A stretch of 28,589 nt of DNA, from assembly GCA_003427395.1 (NCBI GenBank), contig BFEA01000011.1, positions 3,278,899 through 3,307,487 of the forward strand, written 5' to 3'. Positions 20,796 through 28,268 of the stretch are shown piece after piece. The stretch comes from Chara braunii (taxonomy: Eukaryota > Streptophyta > Charophyceae > Charales > Characeae). Below the pieces are notes generated by a model, which saw only the letters and a list, made by a program, of their open reading frames with translations, made no database searches and was not told the DNA's origin. Both the position numbers and the translations under genes were made by a program. Each line of letters opens with the position of its first letter. Position 1 is the stretch's first letter.

Positions 20796-21870
20796 TCAGA
20801 CCCTCAGAACCTCAGTGAATGGGAGTGAGACGCAATTTAATGGCCGAACTTGCCACTGGTCTTCATTTACTGGTAAATTACTACCCATTTTTTTCCAGAC
20901 CAGTGTCCCCATAGCCAAGAAGTTTGCTATTTTACATTGCGGATCCAACCAAGTTTCTTTAAATGCCGTATTTGCCTGCAACCTGGTCCATTTGATTAGA
21001 CACGGTCTTGAGTTCTTCCTTGAACCGCTAGTACACGGCCCCAGCCTTGCAGAAAGTTTTTGTCGCCACAAGCAAAACTCAGAGGCGCCGTCGGGCCAGG
21101 CCCGCCGTTGAAAAAAAAAATCGGCGGCCTCCAAAGTGGTGCGGGTTTCATGCTGACACCCACGGGCCGATATGTGGTGTACTGGTGCTTTACGTCTCTT
21201 CTGGGCCTTCGCTATGTTCGTTCTGATAGTTTCCAATATTTCTGCTTTAACCCATGGGAGATCAAAAACACCTTCTTGACGTTCGTACGAGCAGTGCATC
21301 CTCCATATGGCCATCAGGATGGCCACTAGCATCGCAGATATGCGGGTTACCAAGGATCGGTTGTCTCCAAATTTCATGCCATCTCGGTTGGGTGGGTGGG
21401 TGGGATCAGGATGTCCATTAGCATCACAGATATGCGGGTTACCAAAGATCAGTTGTGTCCAAATTTCATGCCATCTCAGGGGGGTGGGTGGGTGCGGTAT
21501 GTTTAGTAGGCCCCATTTCTCTCCACAACTGCAAGATATTGGCCCATAGGAGGTCCCTTTTGAGGTCCCAGCTGATGCTGTCACACATTGTTTCGACGCT
21601 TTGGTATTTTGGAGGCTTAGGTATGGACCAATCCTTGAGGGGGGTTATAGCCATCTCAGAGGGCGGACCCGACTTGTGTGGGGGGAAGAGGGGGCAAGGT
21701 CAGATATCTGAAAATATGCAAGATTGAGCCAAGGAAGGTCATTTGCCATTACATCCTGGTAATGACTTTGAAGATTAGTGCTTTAATGTCATCCCCTGGA
21801 TCGAATATTCCTAGGCCTCCTACTCTTTTAGGTTGGGTGTTAGTTTCGGTGATCGGTATGTACTAGGCCA
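20796..21870 (-). pseudogene. LINE remnant 3 (minus strand)
   Basis: On the minus strand near 21855-21800 the translation TQPKRVGGLGIFDPGDD is the same 'GGLG(I/L).(N/D)P' signature seen in remnant 1 (TQPKSWGGLGILNP). Further along (about 21330-21150) lies a tail-like segment with AILMAIWRMHC and EILETIRTNIAKAQKRR, resembling the W-x-I-W helix and basic tail after the zinc knuckle. A 262-codon open frame (21584-20796) covers the later part but contains a tandem duplication. The segment NEDQWQVRPLNCVSLPF near its end recalls SSQEWKVCHPEIPIPDLPF of remnant 1 but sits in an unexpected order, so a composite of fragments is possible. No zinc knuckle is visible. Confidence 0.55.
21313..21494 (-). 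repeat. 92-bp tandem duplication inside LINE remnant 3
   Basis: Blocks starting at 21313 and 21405 both begin ATCAGGATG, contain GATATGCGGGTTACCAA and end in a GGGTGGGTGGGTG run. The second copy shows scattered substitutions. Confidence 0.85.
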
Positions 21871-22290
21871 CCATCCGTTCCGGTTCCTCCTACCTCTGTC
21901 ATCAACTGGGCCTACTCCGCTCTATTTGTCAACGTGGGAAGCGGATAATCCCACCACTATCTATCCTTAAGACAGTCCCCACCCCTCCCCACCCCGGGGT
22001 CAACATCCCATACACTTAAAAGTTACAACAGACCTTTGGCCGAGGAGCTGCGTTAGCGCTAGCGCCCCGACGCCGGCGGACCGGTAGGCCCTGTTCCCTT
22101 GGCTCGACTAGCGCCTGGGGATGTAAGCTCCCAGGCTGCTAGGCCTGTGCGCGCGCCCGGCAGTGGCGCATGGCTCTTCGATTGCCACGTGGGATCTGCT
22201 GTAGGGATGCGAATGTCTGCGACCCGCGGGCAGGGGTAGTGCCAGCGTTGAAGACCGACGACGAATAGCAATACGTGGCGCAGCAATTTG
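21871..22290. other. Intronic non-coding upstream of the acidic ORF
   Basis: GTACTAGGCCACCAT and ACCTCTGTCATC at about 21857-21905 recur at 24328-24370, so this starts with a dispersed repeat. It then becomes GC-rich toward the ORF start. No core promoter motif is clear. Confidence 0.45.
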
Positions 22291-22518
22291 GGTGAGAGAT
22301 GGAGATGGTAGGGGAGCTACAACGTGGAGCATCTCGACTACAGGATACACTCAGTGACAATGAAGATGACGACTGGCTTACAGAAGCTGCTGAAGGTGAG
22401 CAAGATGATGATTGCGATGTCCTCCGCTATTATACACGTATTTGCGCTATGTCTGAGATCTGGGAATCTGAAAGAGAGACGAGCTGTGCTGTTGCTGTGC
22501 ATGAGTGTGATGAGTACG

Positions 22519-22735
22519 AGGAGGGGGGAGAAGAAAGGTGGGCTAACTTGATGGCACTGTCCTACCAGGTTGAGGAGGAGACTGCAGCTGGCGATGAAGA
22601 GAGGGAATATGCCGCTGATGATGAGGGGGGGCGGAGAAGAAAGGTGGGCTAACTCGATGGCACTGTCCTACCAGGTTGAGGAGGGGAGTGCAGTTGGCGA
22701 TGGAGAAAGGGCATATGCTGCTGATGACGCAGGTG
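22519..22735 (+). repeat. Tandem duplication of about 110 bp inside the acidic ORF
   Basis: A block encoding GEERWAN.MALSYQVEE.(T/S)A.GD and a following EYAADD-type motif occurs twice, starting near 22528 and 22632. The copies are about 90 percent alike by eye. The second copy is in a different frame because of the G-run at their junction. Confidence 0.8.
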
Positions 22736-23084
22736 TGTGGGAGGTTAGGGATGAGAGTGCAGTTGGCGATGGGGAGGGGGAATATGCCACTGATGACGCA
22801 TGTGAGTGGGAAGCGGAGTGGGGGCTGTTGGCAGCAGTGGATATGGCGGCAGCGGCAGCGGAGATGGCAACAGTAACAACAACAACATCTACAACAACAA
22901 TATTGGAGGTGGAGTAGGGGTCGGCAGATGAGAGGCAAGGAATGAGCGGGATTGGAGAGAAGGGTGGGATGGTCGACAACAACAAGGACAATAACAACAT
23001 CGACAACAACAACAATTGCGAATTTAACAATGACGGCGAGCGGCGAATAGGCAAACTGGGTGAGATAGGAGTGAAGGAGGAGAA

Positions 23085-23370
23085 CAACAACAACAACACC
23101 AACAACAACACCAACAACACCAACAACACCAACAACAACAACAACAACAACAACAACAACGGCGACGGCAACAACAACAACAACAACGACGACAGCAACA
23201 CCAACGCGATGGAGGAGAGGGGAGAGAACACCAATGACATGGTGGAGAGGGGGGAGAACGCTGACAACAACAACAACAACAACAACAATGCCGACAAAGA
23301 CGGTGGTGGTGACAACGGCAGCAGCGGGGCAGTGCGTGGTGACGTCGAGGGGATTGGGGGTGTCAACAGC

Positions 23371-23422
<52 letters not shown>

Positions 23423-23427
23423 ATGAA
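23085..23427 (+). repeat. (AAC)n trinucleotide arrays
   Basis: Three main imperfect AAC arrays (about 23085-23185, 23263-23288 and 23370-23420) are separated by non-repetitive acidic/Gly-coding spacers. They read as Asn in the frame of the surrounding ORF and as poly-Val, poly-Leu or poly-Cys on the opposite strand, which explains the long antisense open frames. Confidence 0.9.
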
Positions 23428-23730
23428 GGTGAGCGGGGATCGGGTGAGATGGGCGACCAGGATGAGATGGGGGACAGCAACAACAACAGCAACGGCCGTA
23501 ACAACAGCAACAACAACAACAATAGCAACAATTATGACGAGGACGAAGGTGGCGATCATGACAGCGAGAGCGGTCACGTCGAGGGGATTGGTGGAGACGT
23601 CCGTGGCAGCAGCATGCCGCAAGCAGATTTGGACGGGGTTGCGGGTGGTGGGATGATTACAGAAGATGCTTCTCGCCTCGATAACATTTCACTTGCAGGA
23701 GGTCAATCCTTCCCTTGTGTAGGGAAGTAA

Positions 23731-24053
23731 TCAATGCCCCTGCGCTCTTCGGATTCACATCATCACACTGTTTTGCATAAAGGACTCTGGATTCGTTGTT
23801 CTGATCATATACCGCATTGATAGGGCTTTTTTTAGGGTTGATTGACTCTGTGCACACACATCACACAAGTGGTAGGGTTTCGTGTGTAGATTCATTGATA
23901 CACAGCACATACAGGTCTTTCTGTTTGGATTTCGTGGATGAATAACTCTGTTACGATTTTGTGGCATGCCTACTCCGCAATAAATACAGATTGACAAAAC
24001 ATACATAGACAATTTTCGATTGCTCTATAGGAATATCCAATCATCACTGTATA
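23731..24053. other. Intronic non-coding
   Basis: Unique-looking sequence with no ORF or repeat that I recognise. Confidence 0.5.
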
Positions 24054-24190
24054 GGGACGCTGGACCCGTTTTCCAGCTCATACACATCACATCATTGTAT
24101 AGGGGCGCTGGACCCGATTTCCAGTAGGTGCAGCTCCACACCAATAGATGGAGCCTTCAACGCAGGGGCCTACTTACCAGGGATGCTCGT
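24054..24190 (-). repeat. Structured hairpin repeat, second doubled copy
   Basis: Hairpins lie at 24060-24076 and 24108-24124 (CTGGA, 7-nt loop, TCCAG). They are followed by AGGTGCAGCTCC, a CACCAATAGATGGAGCC hairpin and a GATGCTCGTATCACC end. It matches the copy at 7405-7530 in organisation. Confidence 0.7.
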
Positions 24191-24506
24191 ATCACCTCGG
24201 TAAGTAGGTTTTTCCTGCTCAGAAGTTTTCAAAAAAAAAAAAAAAAAAAAAAAAAAAAACGGAAAGTCCCCAACCCATGTTCCCCCCAAGTCATCAGCCA
24301 GAGCAGCACCAGTCTCGGTCCTCGGCACGGTACTAGGCCACCATACGTTAATCTTACCTCTGTCATCCACTGGGCCGGACCTACTCTGGTCTATCTGCAG
24401 GGAGGGCCTACCTCAGGACTCCTGCCTAATCCCTCTCCACCCCACTCAAAATGTCGAGTCCTCATTTGAGTTGGGAACATGTGTGAAGAAGATGAGATTC
24501 TGAGAG
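24191..24506. other. Intronic non-coding with poly-A and dispersed repeat
   Basis: An A-run at about 24231-24259 is followed by a copy of the 21857-21905 repeat (24328-24395). Confidence 0.5.
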
Positions 24507-24641
24507 TAAACTGACACTAGGCCCTGCAGAATCCCAAAATCAGCGGCCAGATCGAGTCCTCCTTTTAGAAGGTTTTGAAAGAAATTGATCTGGCTGCGGA
24601 TTTTGTGATTCTGTGCGTATAAGGGCCTAAGTATGAGTATA
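24507..24641. mobile_element. Palindromic MITE, ACTAGGCCCT family, copy 1
   Basis: Left end GACACTAGGCCCT and right end AGGGCCTAAGTATGAGTAT are inverted. Internal GGCCAGATCGAGTCC and GATCTGGC arms make it nearly a full foldback of about 135 bp. It lies in the 6-kb intron, about 240 bp downstream of the exon at 24881-25009. Confidence 0.7.
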
Positions 24642-24763
24642 TGTGATTGAATGCTCAGCTTTGAGGTAGCTCAACGCTGCTAGTGGGACATGGCCCCCAG
24701 GTTTGCTGATGTAGTTCATAGCATTTCCCTAGATTATCCTCCTCCTCCTCCTCCTCCTCCTCC

Positions 24764-24795
<32 letters not shown>
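24641..24795. repeat. Inverted repeat, left arm
   Basis: It is the inverse of 26779-26930. The roughly 105 bp outside the (CTC)n/(CAT)n part are about 95 percent identical by eye, sharing for example GATTGAATGCTCAGCTTTGA and, after inversion, the end of the other arm. The microsatellite parts (CCT and CAT arrays here, GAT and GGA there) are also inverted copies. Confidence 0.9.
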
Positions 24796-24796
<1 letters not shown>

Positions 24797-24880
24797 GCCT
24801 CCTGAAAACAAAAAAGAAAAGGTGGCAAAATGAGCAAAGGGAAAAAGAAAAAGAAACAGAAAAGGATAGAGATTGCATAC

Positions 24881-25009
24881 CTCGTCGAATCGAATGAGAG
24901 AGACAAACAGTCGAATATCTGCCTCCGTGAATGTGTTGCCGACAAGGAATCGTTGCTTCGCCAAAATCTTTTCAACCCTATCCAATGCCGCATAAAGTTT
25001 TGTGCAAGC
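24881..25009 (-). CDS. Glutathionyl-hydroquinone reductase (ECM4/YqjG, GST Xi class), internal exon
   Basis: This 129-bp exon encodes 43 residues of the all-helical C-terminal domain of a glutathionyl-hydroquinone reductase. In this family the enzyme reduces glutathionylated hydroquinones with glutathione and is expected in cytosol or plastid. The translation runs from ACTKLYAALDR through LAKQRFLVGN to TEADIRLFVSLIRFDE. TEADIRLF is the N-capping box region typical of GST C-terminal domains, and the whole stretch matches the family pattern of an ALDR helix, then 'LVG(N/D)T.TEADIRLF..LIRFD'. On the minus strand an AG acceptor lies directly before 25009 and a GTATG donor directly after 24881. 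Both junctions are phase 0, and joining to the exon at 18882 gives the family-typical RFDEVY. There are no stops or frameshifts. The preceding exons, with the thioredoxin-fold domain and its catalytic Cys, were not found in the window and probably lie beyond 28589. Confidence 0.9.
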
Positions 25010-25150
25010 CTGATCCATCATTGACAGACAGACATCCCATTCCCCCACATTAAGAACATTGGCCACACCATAACCATCGGGGCAACAAAAAAAAGGGACA
25101 ATCGCCACAAGTTCCACAACACAACCATCAGATGAAGCACCTCTTCGGGC

Positions 25151-25282
25151 ATACTCGCACTAGGCCCTCAAAATCGCAAAACCGCAAAAATGAGTGGCCA
25201 GATTGAGTTCTTGTAAACCAAGGACTGGCCACTCATTTTGCAATTTTCAGATTTTGTGATTTTGAGGGCCTAGTGTGAGTAT
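25151..25282. mobile_element. Palindromic MITE, ACTAGGCCCT family, copy 2
   Basis: Arms from ATACTCGCACTAGGCCCTC at the left and GAGGGCCTAGTGTGAGTAT at the right, with GAGTGGCCAG/CTGGCCACTC in the interior, give an almost complete hairpin of 132 bp. It lies about 140 bp upstream of the reductase exon. Ends in AT/TA suggest a TA target site, as in Tc1/mariner MITEs. Confidence 0.75.
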
Positions 25283-25382
25283 ACTTTTTGTAAGCTCACA
25301 TGGCCACTAGAGTTTTGTATATTCTCTCCAAGACAAGTATCTTCTACATTGTGGTTTTTTTTTTTCGTTGTTCTTTTCGCAG

Positions 25383-25456
25383 GTATACAATGGCAATCTC
25401 TTTTATGGTGTCATCAATGGCATTCCACGTACCATTAAAACGCGACAAATAACAAG
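25383..25456 (+). CDS. Candidate exon of an unknown plus-strand gene
   Basis: A long T-rich tract and CGCAG acceptor precede an open 74-bp stretch (VYNGNLFYGVINGIPR and so on) that ends ACAAG before a GTGGGA donor-like site. The translation looks protein-like but matches no family I know. The donor is weak, and the stretch lies opposite the presumed reductase intron. Treat it as a hypothesis. Confidence 0.2.
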
Positions 25457-25490
25457 GTGGGATTTTTTCCTCTTCTTTTCTTTTCTTTCT

Positions 25491-25642
25491 TTAAACCACC
25501 AGTACTTGGCCCAGCTATTGGCCGCGGAAAAGAATAGAGTAGAAACGTTTCTAGTTGGATGAATTTGGGCGCTCCTGTAGTGGCCCGTACGTTTCCTAAA
25601 ATCGCGTAGCGTTAATGGGCACGACATTAGGAAGTACTGGTG
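25491..25642. mobile_element. Terminal-inverted-repeat element (MITE-like), second copy in opposite orientation
   Basis: It starts TTAAACCACCAGTACTTGG and ends GAAGTACTGGTG, where the final GGTTTAA has been lost. The interior matches the reverse complement of 8476-8632. It lies in the presumed upstream intron of the reductase gene. Confidence 0.7.
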
Positions 25643-26122
25643 TGGGCCCATTTCTATTCTCGAGGCGGCAGTGCGGTTCCACTGGCAAGGCTGTACTAGA
25701 AATGGAGGGAACAATTTTTTTTTTGGGGGGCGCCGACCTTGAACCTGGATCATGATCTGTGCTCCTCTATTCGACCGTTGGACACAGCCACTGAGCGCCT
25801 CAATCGCAACGGGGATGTGTAGCTACATCAGAACTATACTCAGAGAGTTTTTTTTCTCTTTTTTCCGCAGCTACTTTTGCGAAGTACGGAGGCGCTGATT
25901 TTCGTTGTTGAATTCCGGCTCATGTACTATGGCATTTCTTCACCTGTATGCTGTGGCAAGAGGGGACAGGAAGCTGCCAGGACAGCGGACCGATTTGATG
26001 ACACGGGATTATGGCTGTAAGATGGGGAGTGAGTGGGAAGGGAAACGAGAGAGGGAAAGAGGAAACGTGGAAGGAATTATAAAGCCAGTGAAGGGGACAC
26101 TGATCATATGGCCGGGGAGGAG
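25643..26122. other. Non-coding, no recognised gene
   Basis: It contains T-runs and a possible 3' splice site near 25880. A 107-codon frame (25905-26228) covers the hammerhead-like motif and shows no domain. Confidence 0.4.
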
Positions 26123-26170
26123 CCCTCCTGAAGAGACCTGTTGTACGCGCAGGTCGAAACGCGTCGAGGG
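26123..26170 (+). ncRNA. Hammerhead ribozyme-like motif, type I with minimal stem III
   Basis: All conserved core positions are present: CTGAAGA (26128-26134, fitting CUGANGA) and GAAA (26156-26159). Stem II is a perfect 6-bp helix, GACCTG (26135-26140) with CAGGTC (26150-26155), closing a 9-nt loop. Stem I is a perfect 5-bp helix, CCCTC (26123-26127) with GAGGG (26166-26170). Stem III is minimal (A-C with G-T around a 2-nt loop) and leads to a GTC cleavage triplet (26163-26165). This architecture is known from hammerheads in Penelope-like elements and some retrozymes, which often need dimeric forms for efficient cleavage. I found no reverse transcriptase of that class nearby, so the host element is unknown. 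Confidence 0.65.
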
Positions 26171-26261
26171 GTATGCGTGGTTTTTTGTAATGGTGTTTGG
26201 TTCGGCAACGCATGCTGGCCCTCCATAGAGCTGGCCTTACCTGTTCGTTATTATCTGCCCT

Positions 26262-26302
26262 TGCTTCTTCTTCTTCTTCTTCTTCTTCTTCTTCTTCTTC
26301 TT
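26262..26302. repeat. (CTT)n microsatellite
   Basis: About 13 CTT units ending in a TTTTTTCAG that resembles a 3' splice site. Confidence 0.95.
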
Positions 26303-26309
26303 TTTTCAG

Positions 26310-26498
26310 GAAAAAAATCCCCGGCCGGTGCCAGGGGTGCTGATAAGAGCAGGCACCACTAGCACTCCCGAGGAGGCTCCATCTATTGAACTCGATACTC
26401 AACAATCTTCAACACCTGGTCATGACTTGGGACAGAATATTCTTGCAGATTTTGTCCCGCTTTTCATCGACTGCCACTTGCTATCCAATGGACGATAG
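26310..26498 (+). CDS. Candidate exon of an unknown plus-strand gene
   Basis: A (CTT)n array acts as polypyrimidine tract before a TTTTTTCAG acceptor. From 26310 a frame of 62 codons runs to TAG at 26496-26498, including STPEEAPSIELDTQQSSTP and NILADFVPLFIDCH. No ATG is needed if it is internal or terminal. The composition is that of an ordinary soluble protein, but part of it (26338-26390) is a dispersed repeat, so exonised repeat or chance are real alternatives. No upstream exon joins convincingly. Confidence 0.25.
   Translation, partial: EKNPRPVPGVLIRAGTTSTPEEAPSIELDTQQSSTPGHDLGQNILADFVPLFIDCHLLSNGR
26338..26390 (+). repeat. Structured hairpin repeat, 5' half fragment
   Basis: It shares TGATAAGAGCA and GGAGGCTCCATC with the copy at 20229-20284. 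It ends within the second hairpin. Confidence 0.5.
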
Positions 26499-26536
26499 AT
26501 GCTGTGCCCAAACCCAGTCGGGATTCCTTGTTGACT

Positions 26537-26613
26537 CATTGAACACCCATCTCAAGTAGTACATTGAACGCCCATCTTAAGTAGTGCATTGAACACACCC
26601 ATCTTAAGTAGTG
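26537..26613. repeat. Three 25-27-bp tandem units
   Basis: CATTGAACRCCCATCTYAAG units begin at 26537, 26562 and 26587. Confidence 0.9.
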
Positions 26614-26687
26614 GGAGTTCCTCTTCTACCGTAAATCGGGCTCTCCAGTGCACTGCTGCCAATCTTTTTTTTTTTGTTTTGTTTTTG

Positions 26688-26711
26688 CTGGGAACCTGGC
26701 CCAGCGTCCCT
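26688..26711 (+). repeat. Structured hairpin repeat, terminal fragment
   Basis: Only the 17-nt hairpin (26688-26704, CTGGG/CCCAG) and the following CGTCCC end are present. A fragment resembling the other half (GTGCTGATAAGAGCA to GGCTCCATCTATTG) lies about 300 bp upstream at 26338-26390, so the two could be halves of one split copy. Confidence 0.55.
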
Positions 26712-26774
26712 TAGAGAAAACAAATTGATGATGATACTACAGATAATAATAAGATGATGATGATGATGATGAAG

Positions 26775-26778
<4 letters not shown>

Positions 26779-26811
<33 letters not shown>

Positions 26812-26930
26812 GGAGGAGGAGGAGGAGGAGGATAATCTAGGAAAATGCTATGAACTACATCAGCAAAACCCGGGGCCATGTCCCACTAGCAGCGTTGAGC
26901 TACCTCAAAGCTGAGCATTCAATCACATGT
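26779..26930. repeat. Inverted repeat, right arm
   Basis: Partner of 24641-24795. It contains (GAT)n and (GAG)n followed by GATAATCTAGGAAAATGC and AGCTGAGCATTCAATCACAT. The two arms enclose about 2 kb that includes the reductase exon at 24881-25009. Confidence 0.9.
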
Positions 26931-27234
26931 GACAGGGCGCAAGCTCTAAGATGCTAGATGTCCCTGCGAATCCAGCGGTGGATTCAAGGAAAGAAAATTT
27001 AATTTCCTTTTCTGGTTTACTTTATGAGAAAACTAGGGTGCGGTCAGGGTTGGAGTTTCAAAATACGTTTCAAACTTCCGTTTTGGAGTCCAGTCCCCTC
27101 TGAAGTTTACACTGCAGGCCAAACTCCTCCGTCGCGTGGCTATCGCAGGGCAGAGTTTGTAACTGCAGTCTAGTCATCCACGTCGGAGGGCCAGGCCATT
27201 GTCCCCCCCAAAAAAGAAGAAACAAGAAGAAAAA

Positions 27235-27712
27235 AAGGAAAGATCGTGGAGCTGTATCTTTCCATGTCCTAGGGGAAGATTCACTCTCTGTTTCCACGAT
27301 TGATCTCAAAATGTGCAAAACCAGAGTGAATCTTCTCTAGAACATGGAAAGATACAGCGCCATGATTTTTGTCTTTTGTGCCACGGGGATACAGGGGCCC
27401 AACGGGATACACGGGCTGACAACAATGCAGAGGCCCTAGGGGATACTCGTGCTGACAACAACCCAGTTTCGTTTCATTTTTTTTTCTCTTTTGTCTGTCC
27501 TCCTCAGATTTCCCGACCTATGCGTGTCATCCTTGGGGCCTCGTGGCGGTGCATCTTACCATGTTCTAGGGGAAAATTCACTCTCGTTTCGCACATTCCG
27601 AGAGTATTTGAGCCCCCCTCACTCCACTCTGTCGGAATGTGCAAAACGAGAGTGAATCTTCCCCTACAACATGGAAGATACACCGCCATGATTTTTGTCT
27701 TTTGTGCATGTC
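27235..27712. repeat. Foldback family copies, second cluster
   Basis: Inverted and direct copies alternate at 27235-27290 (minus), 27311-27381 (plus), 27536-27602 (minus) and 27633-27712 (plus). They form two hairpin pairs of the same unit as at 11269-11725. The second pair closes on GCACATTCCG/CGGAATGTGC. Confidence 0.8.
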
Positions 27713-27769
27713 AAGAATCATGGAGCAAGGTCCTCTGTTTTTTATTTTATTTTTAAGGCCCTCTGTTTA

Positions 27770-27770
<1 letters not shown>

Positions 27771-27823
<53 letters not shown>

Positions 27824-27828
27824 TATTT
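27771..27828. repeat. (ATT)n microsatellite
   Basis: About 18 TTA units. Confidence 0.95.
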
Positions 27829-28268
27829 TTTAATCACGGCCGCGTCGCGTGGCTGGCCACAGCGATGCCTCGGCCACATTTGAGGGAGTAAAAAAAAAAA
27901 AAAAAAAAAGGAGAGAGCATCTCATCTCGTGGCTGAGCCACGGCCGCGATGCCTCGGCCGCGGCCGAGATTAAAAAAAAGAAAAAAAAAAGAAAAAAAAA
28001 GGCCACATGCAGGACTGGAGTGGAGTTGCAAACTCAGCCTTGCGACTGTTCTGCATGTCAAGAGTTTCGACTGGATTTGAAACTTGGGACCATACTGGAC
28101 TCCAAAACGGCAGTTCGAAATGCATTTACAAACTGCTTTCGTGACTGCGCCCTCGTTACCCCTTATTTTATTATTAGAAACCAGAGTAAAATGCCTTTTT
28201 CTCAAGTAGAACGGCCCCTACCCGAGTTCCCTTCCATTGAGCTAGCTCTTATCTTTTTCTCTTTGTAG

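Larger units (their letters stand above)
22299..23730 (+). pseudogene. Broken acidic/Asn-rich reading frame nested antisense in the reductase intron
   Basis: I do not recognise a family. The first ATG (22299) follows an in-frame TGA at 22293. Frame one (22299-22652) encodes an acidic protein including NEDDDWLTEAAEGEQDDD. A 7-G run just after 22624 breaks it: the downstream copy of a duplicated block continues in another frame to a TAG at 22915-22917. The same frame resumes at ATG 22942 and runs to TAA at 23728-23730 (262 aa). Three variants of a motif of the type SAVGDGE.EYA.DDA occur around 22580-22800, so the 5' part is a tandem-repeat protein. The 3' part alternates AAC-encoded Asn tracts with acidic/Gly spacers such as MEERGEN, MVERGEN and two DVEGIGG/HVEGIGG blocks. 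AAC arrays keep several frames open on both strands, so ORF length is weak evidence. The in-frame spacer repeats are the best argument for coding origin. It is either a decayed gene or one containing assembly errors. Confidence 0.4.
18883..24880 (-). other. 5,998-bp intron of the reductase gene
   Basis: The intron is delimited by a GTATG donor (24880 on the minus strand) and a CAG acceptor (18883). Because both flanking exons read phase 0 into a family-conserved junction, the boundaries are well supported. It is loaded with repeats: a scrambled duplication next to the acceptor, a tRNA-like SINE candidate, a minus-strand LINE remnant, an antisense Asn-rich reading frame, two structured hairpin repeats and one MITE. 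Large intron size and repeat load fit a big streptophyte-type genome. Confidence 0.8.
27039..28153. mobile_element. 1.1-kb element with about 140-bp inverted ends
   Basis: 27039-27180 and 28010-28153 are inverted relatives. They share GGACTGGACTCCAAAACGG / CTGGACTCCAAAACGG, AGTTTGAAAC/AGTTCGAAAT and termini AGGGTGCGGTCA against TGACTGCGCCCT. The interior holds four foldback-family copies, a duplicated GGGATAC.CG.GCTGACAACA block (27403 and 27440), (ATT)n and a duplicated CGATGCCTCGGCC block. There is no transposase. It is a non-autonomous composite or two independent inverted insertions. Confidence 0.5.

Noticed and set aside
22543-23622. 359-codon minus-strand Val-rich open frame
   Set aside because: It exists because GTT repeats cannot form stops in several registers. 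Its non-repeat parts are Leu/Ser/His-rich without a domain, while the plus strand has coherent repeated acidic spacers.
25865-25925. Additional plus-strand exon after the CCGCAG near 25880
   Set aside because: All three frames reach a stop quickly or fail to join in phase with the candidate exon at 25383-25456.
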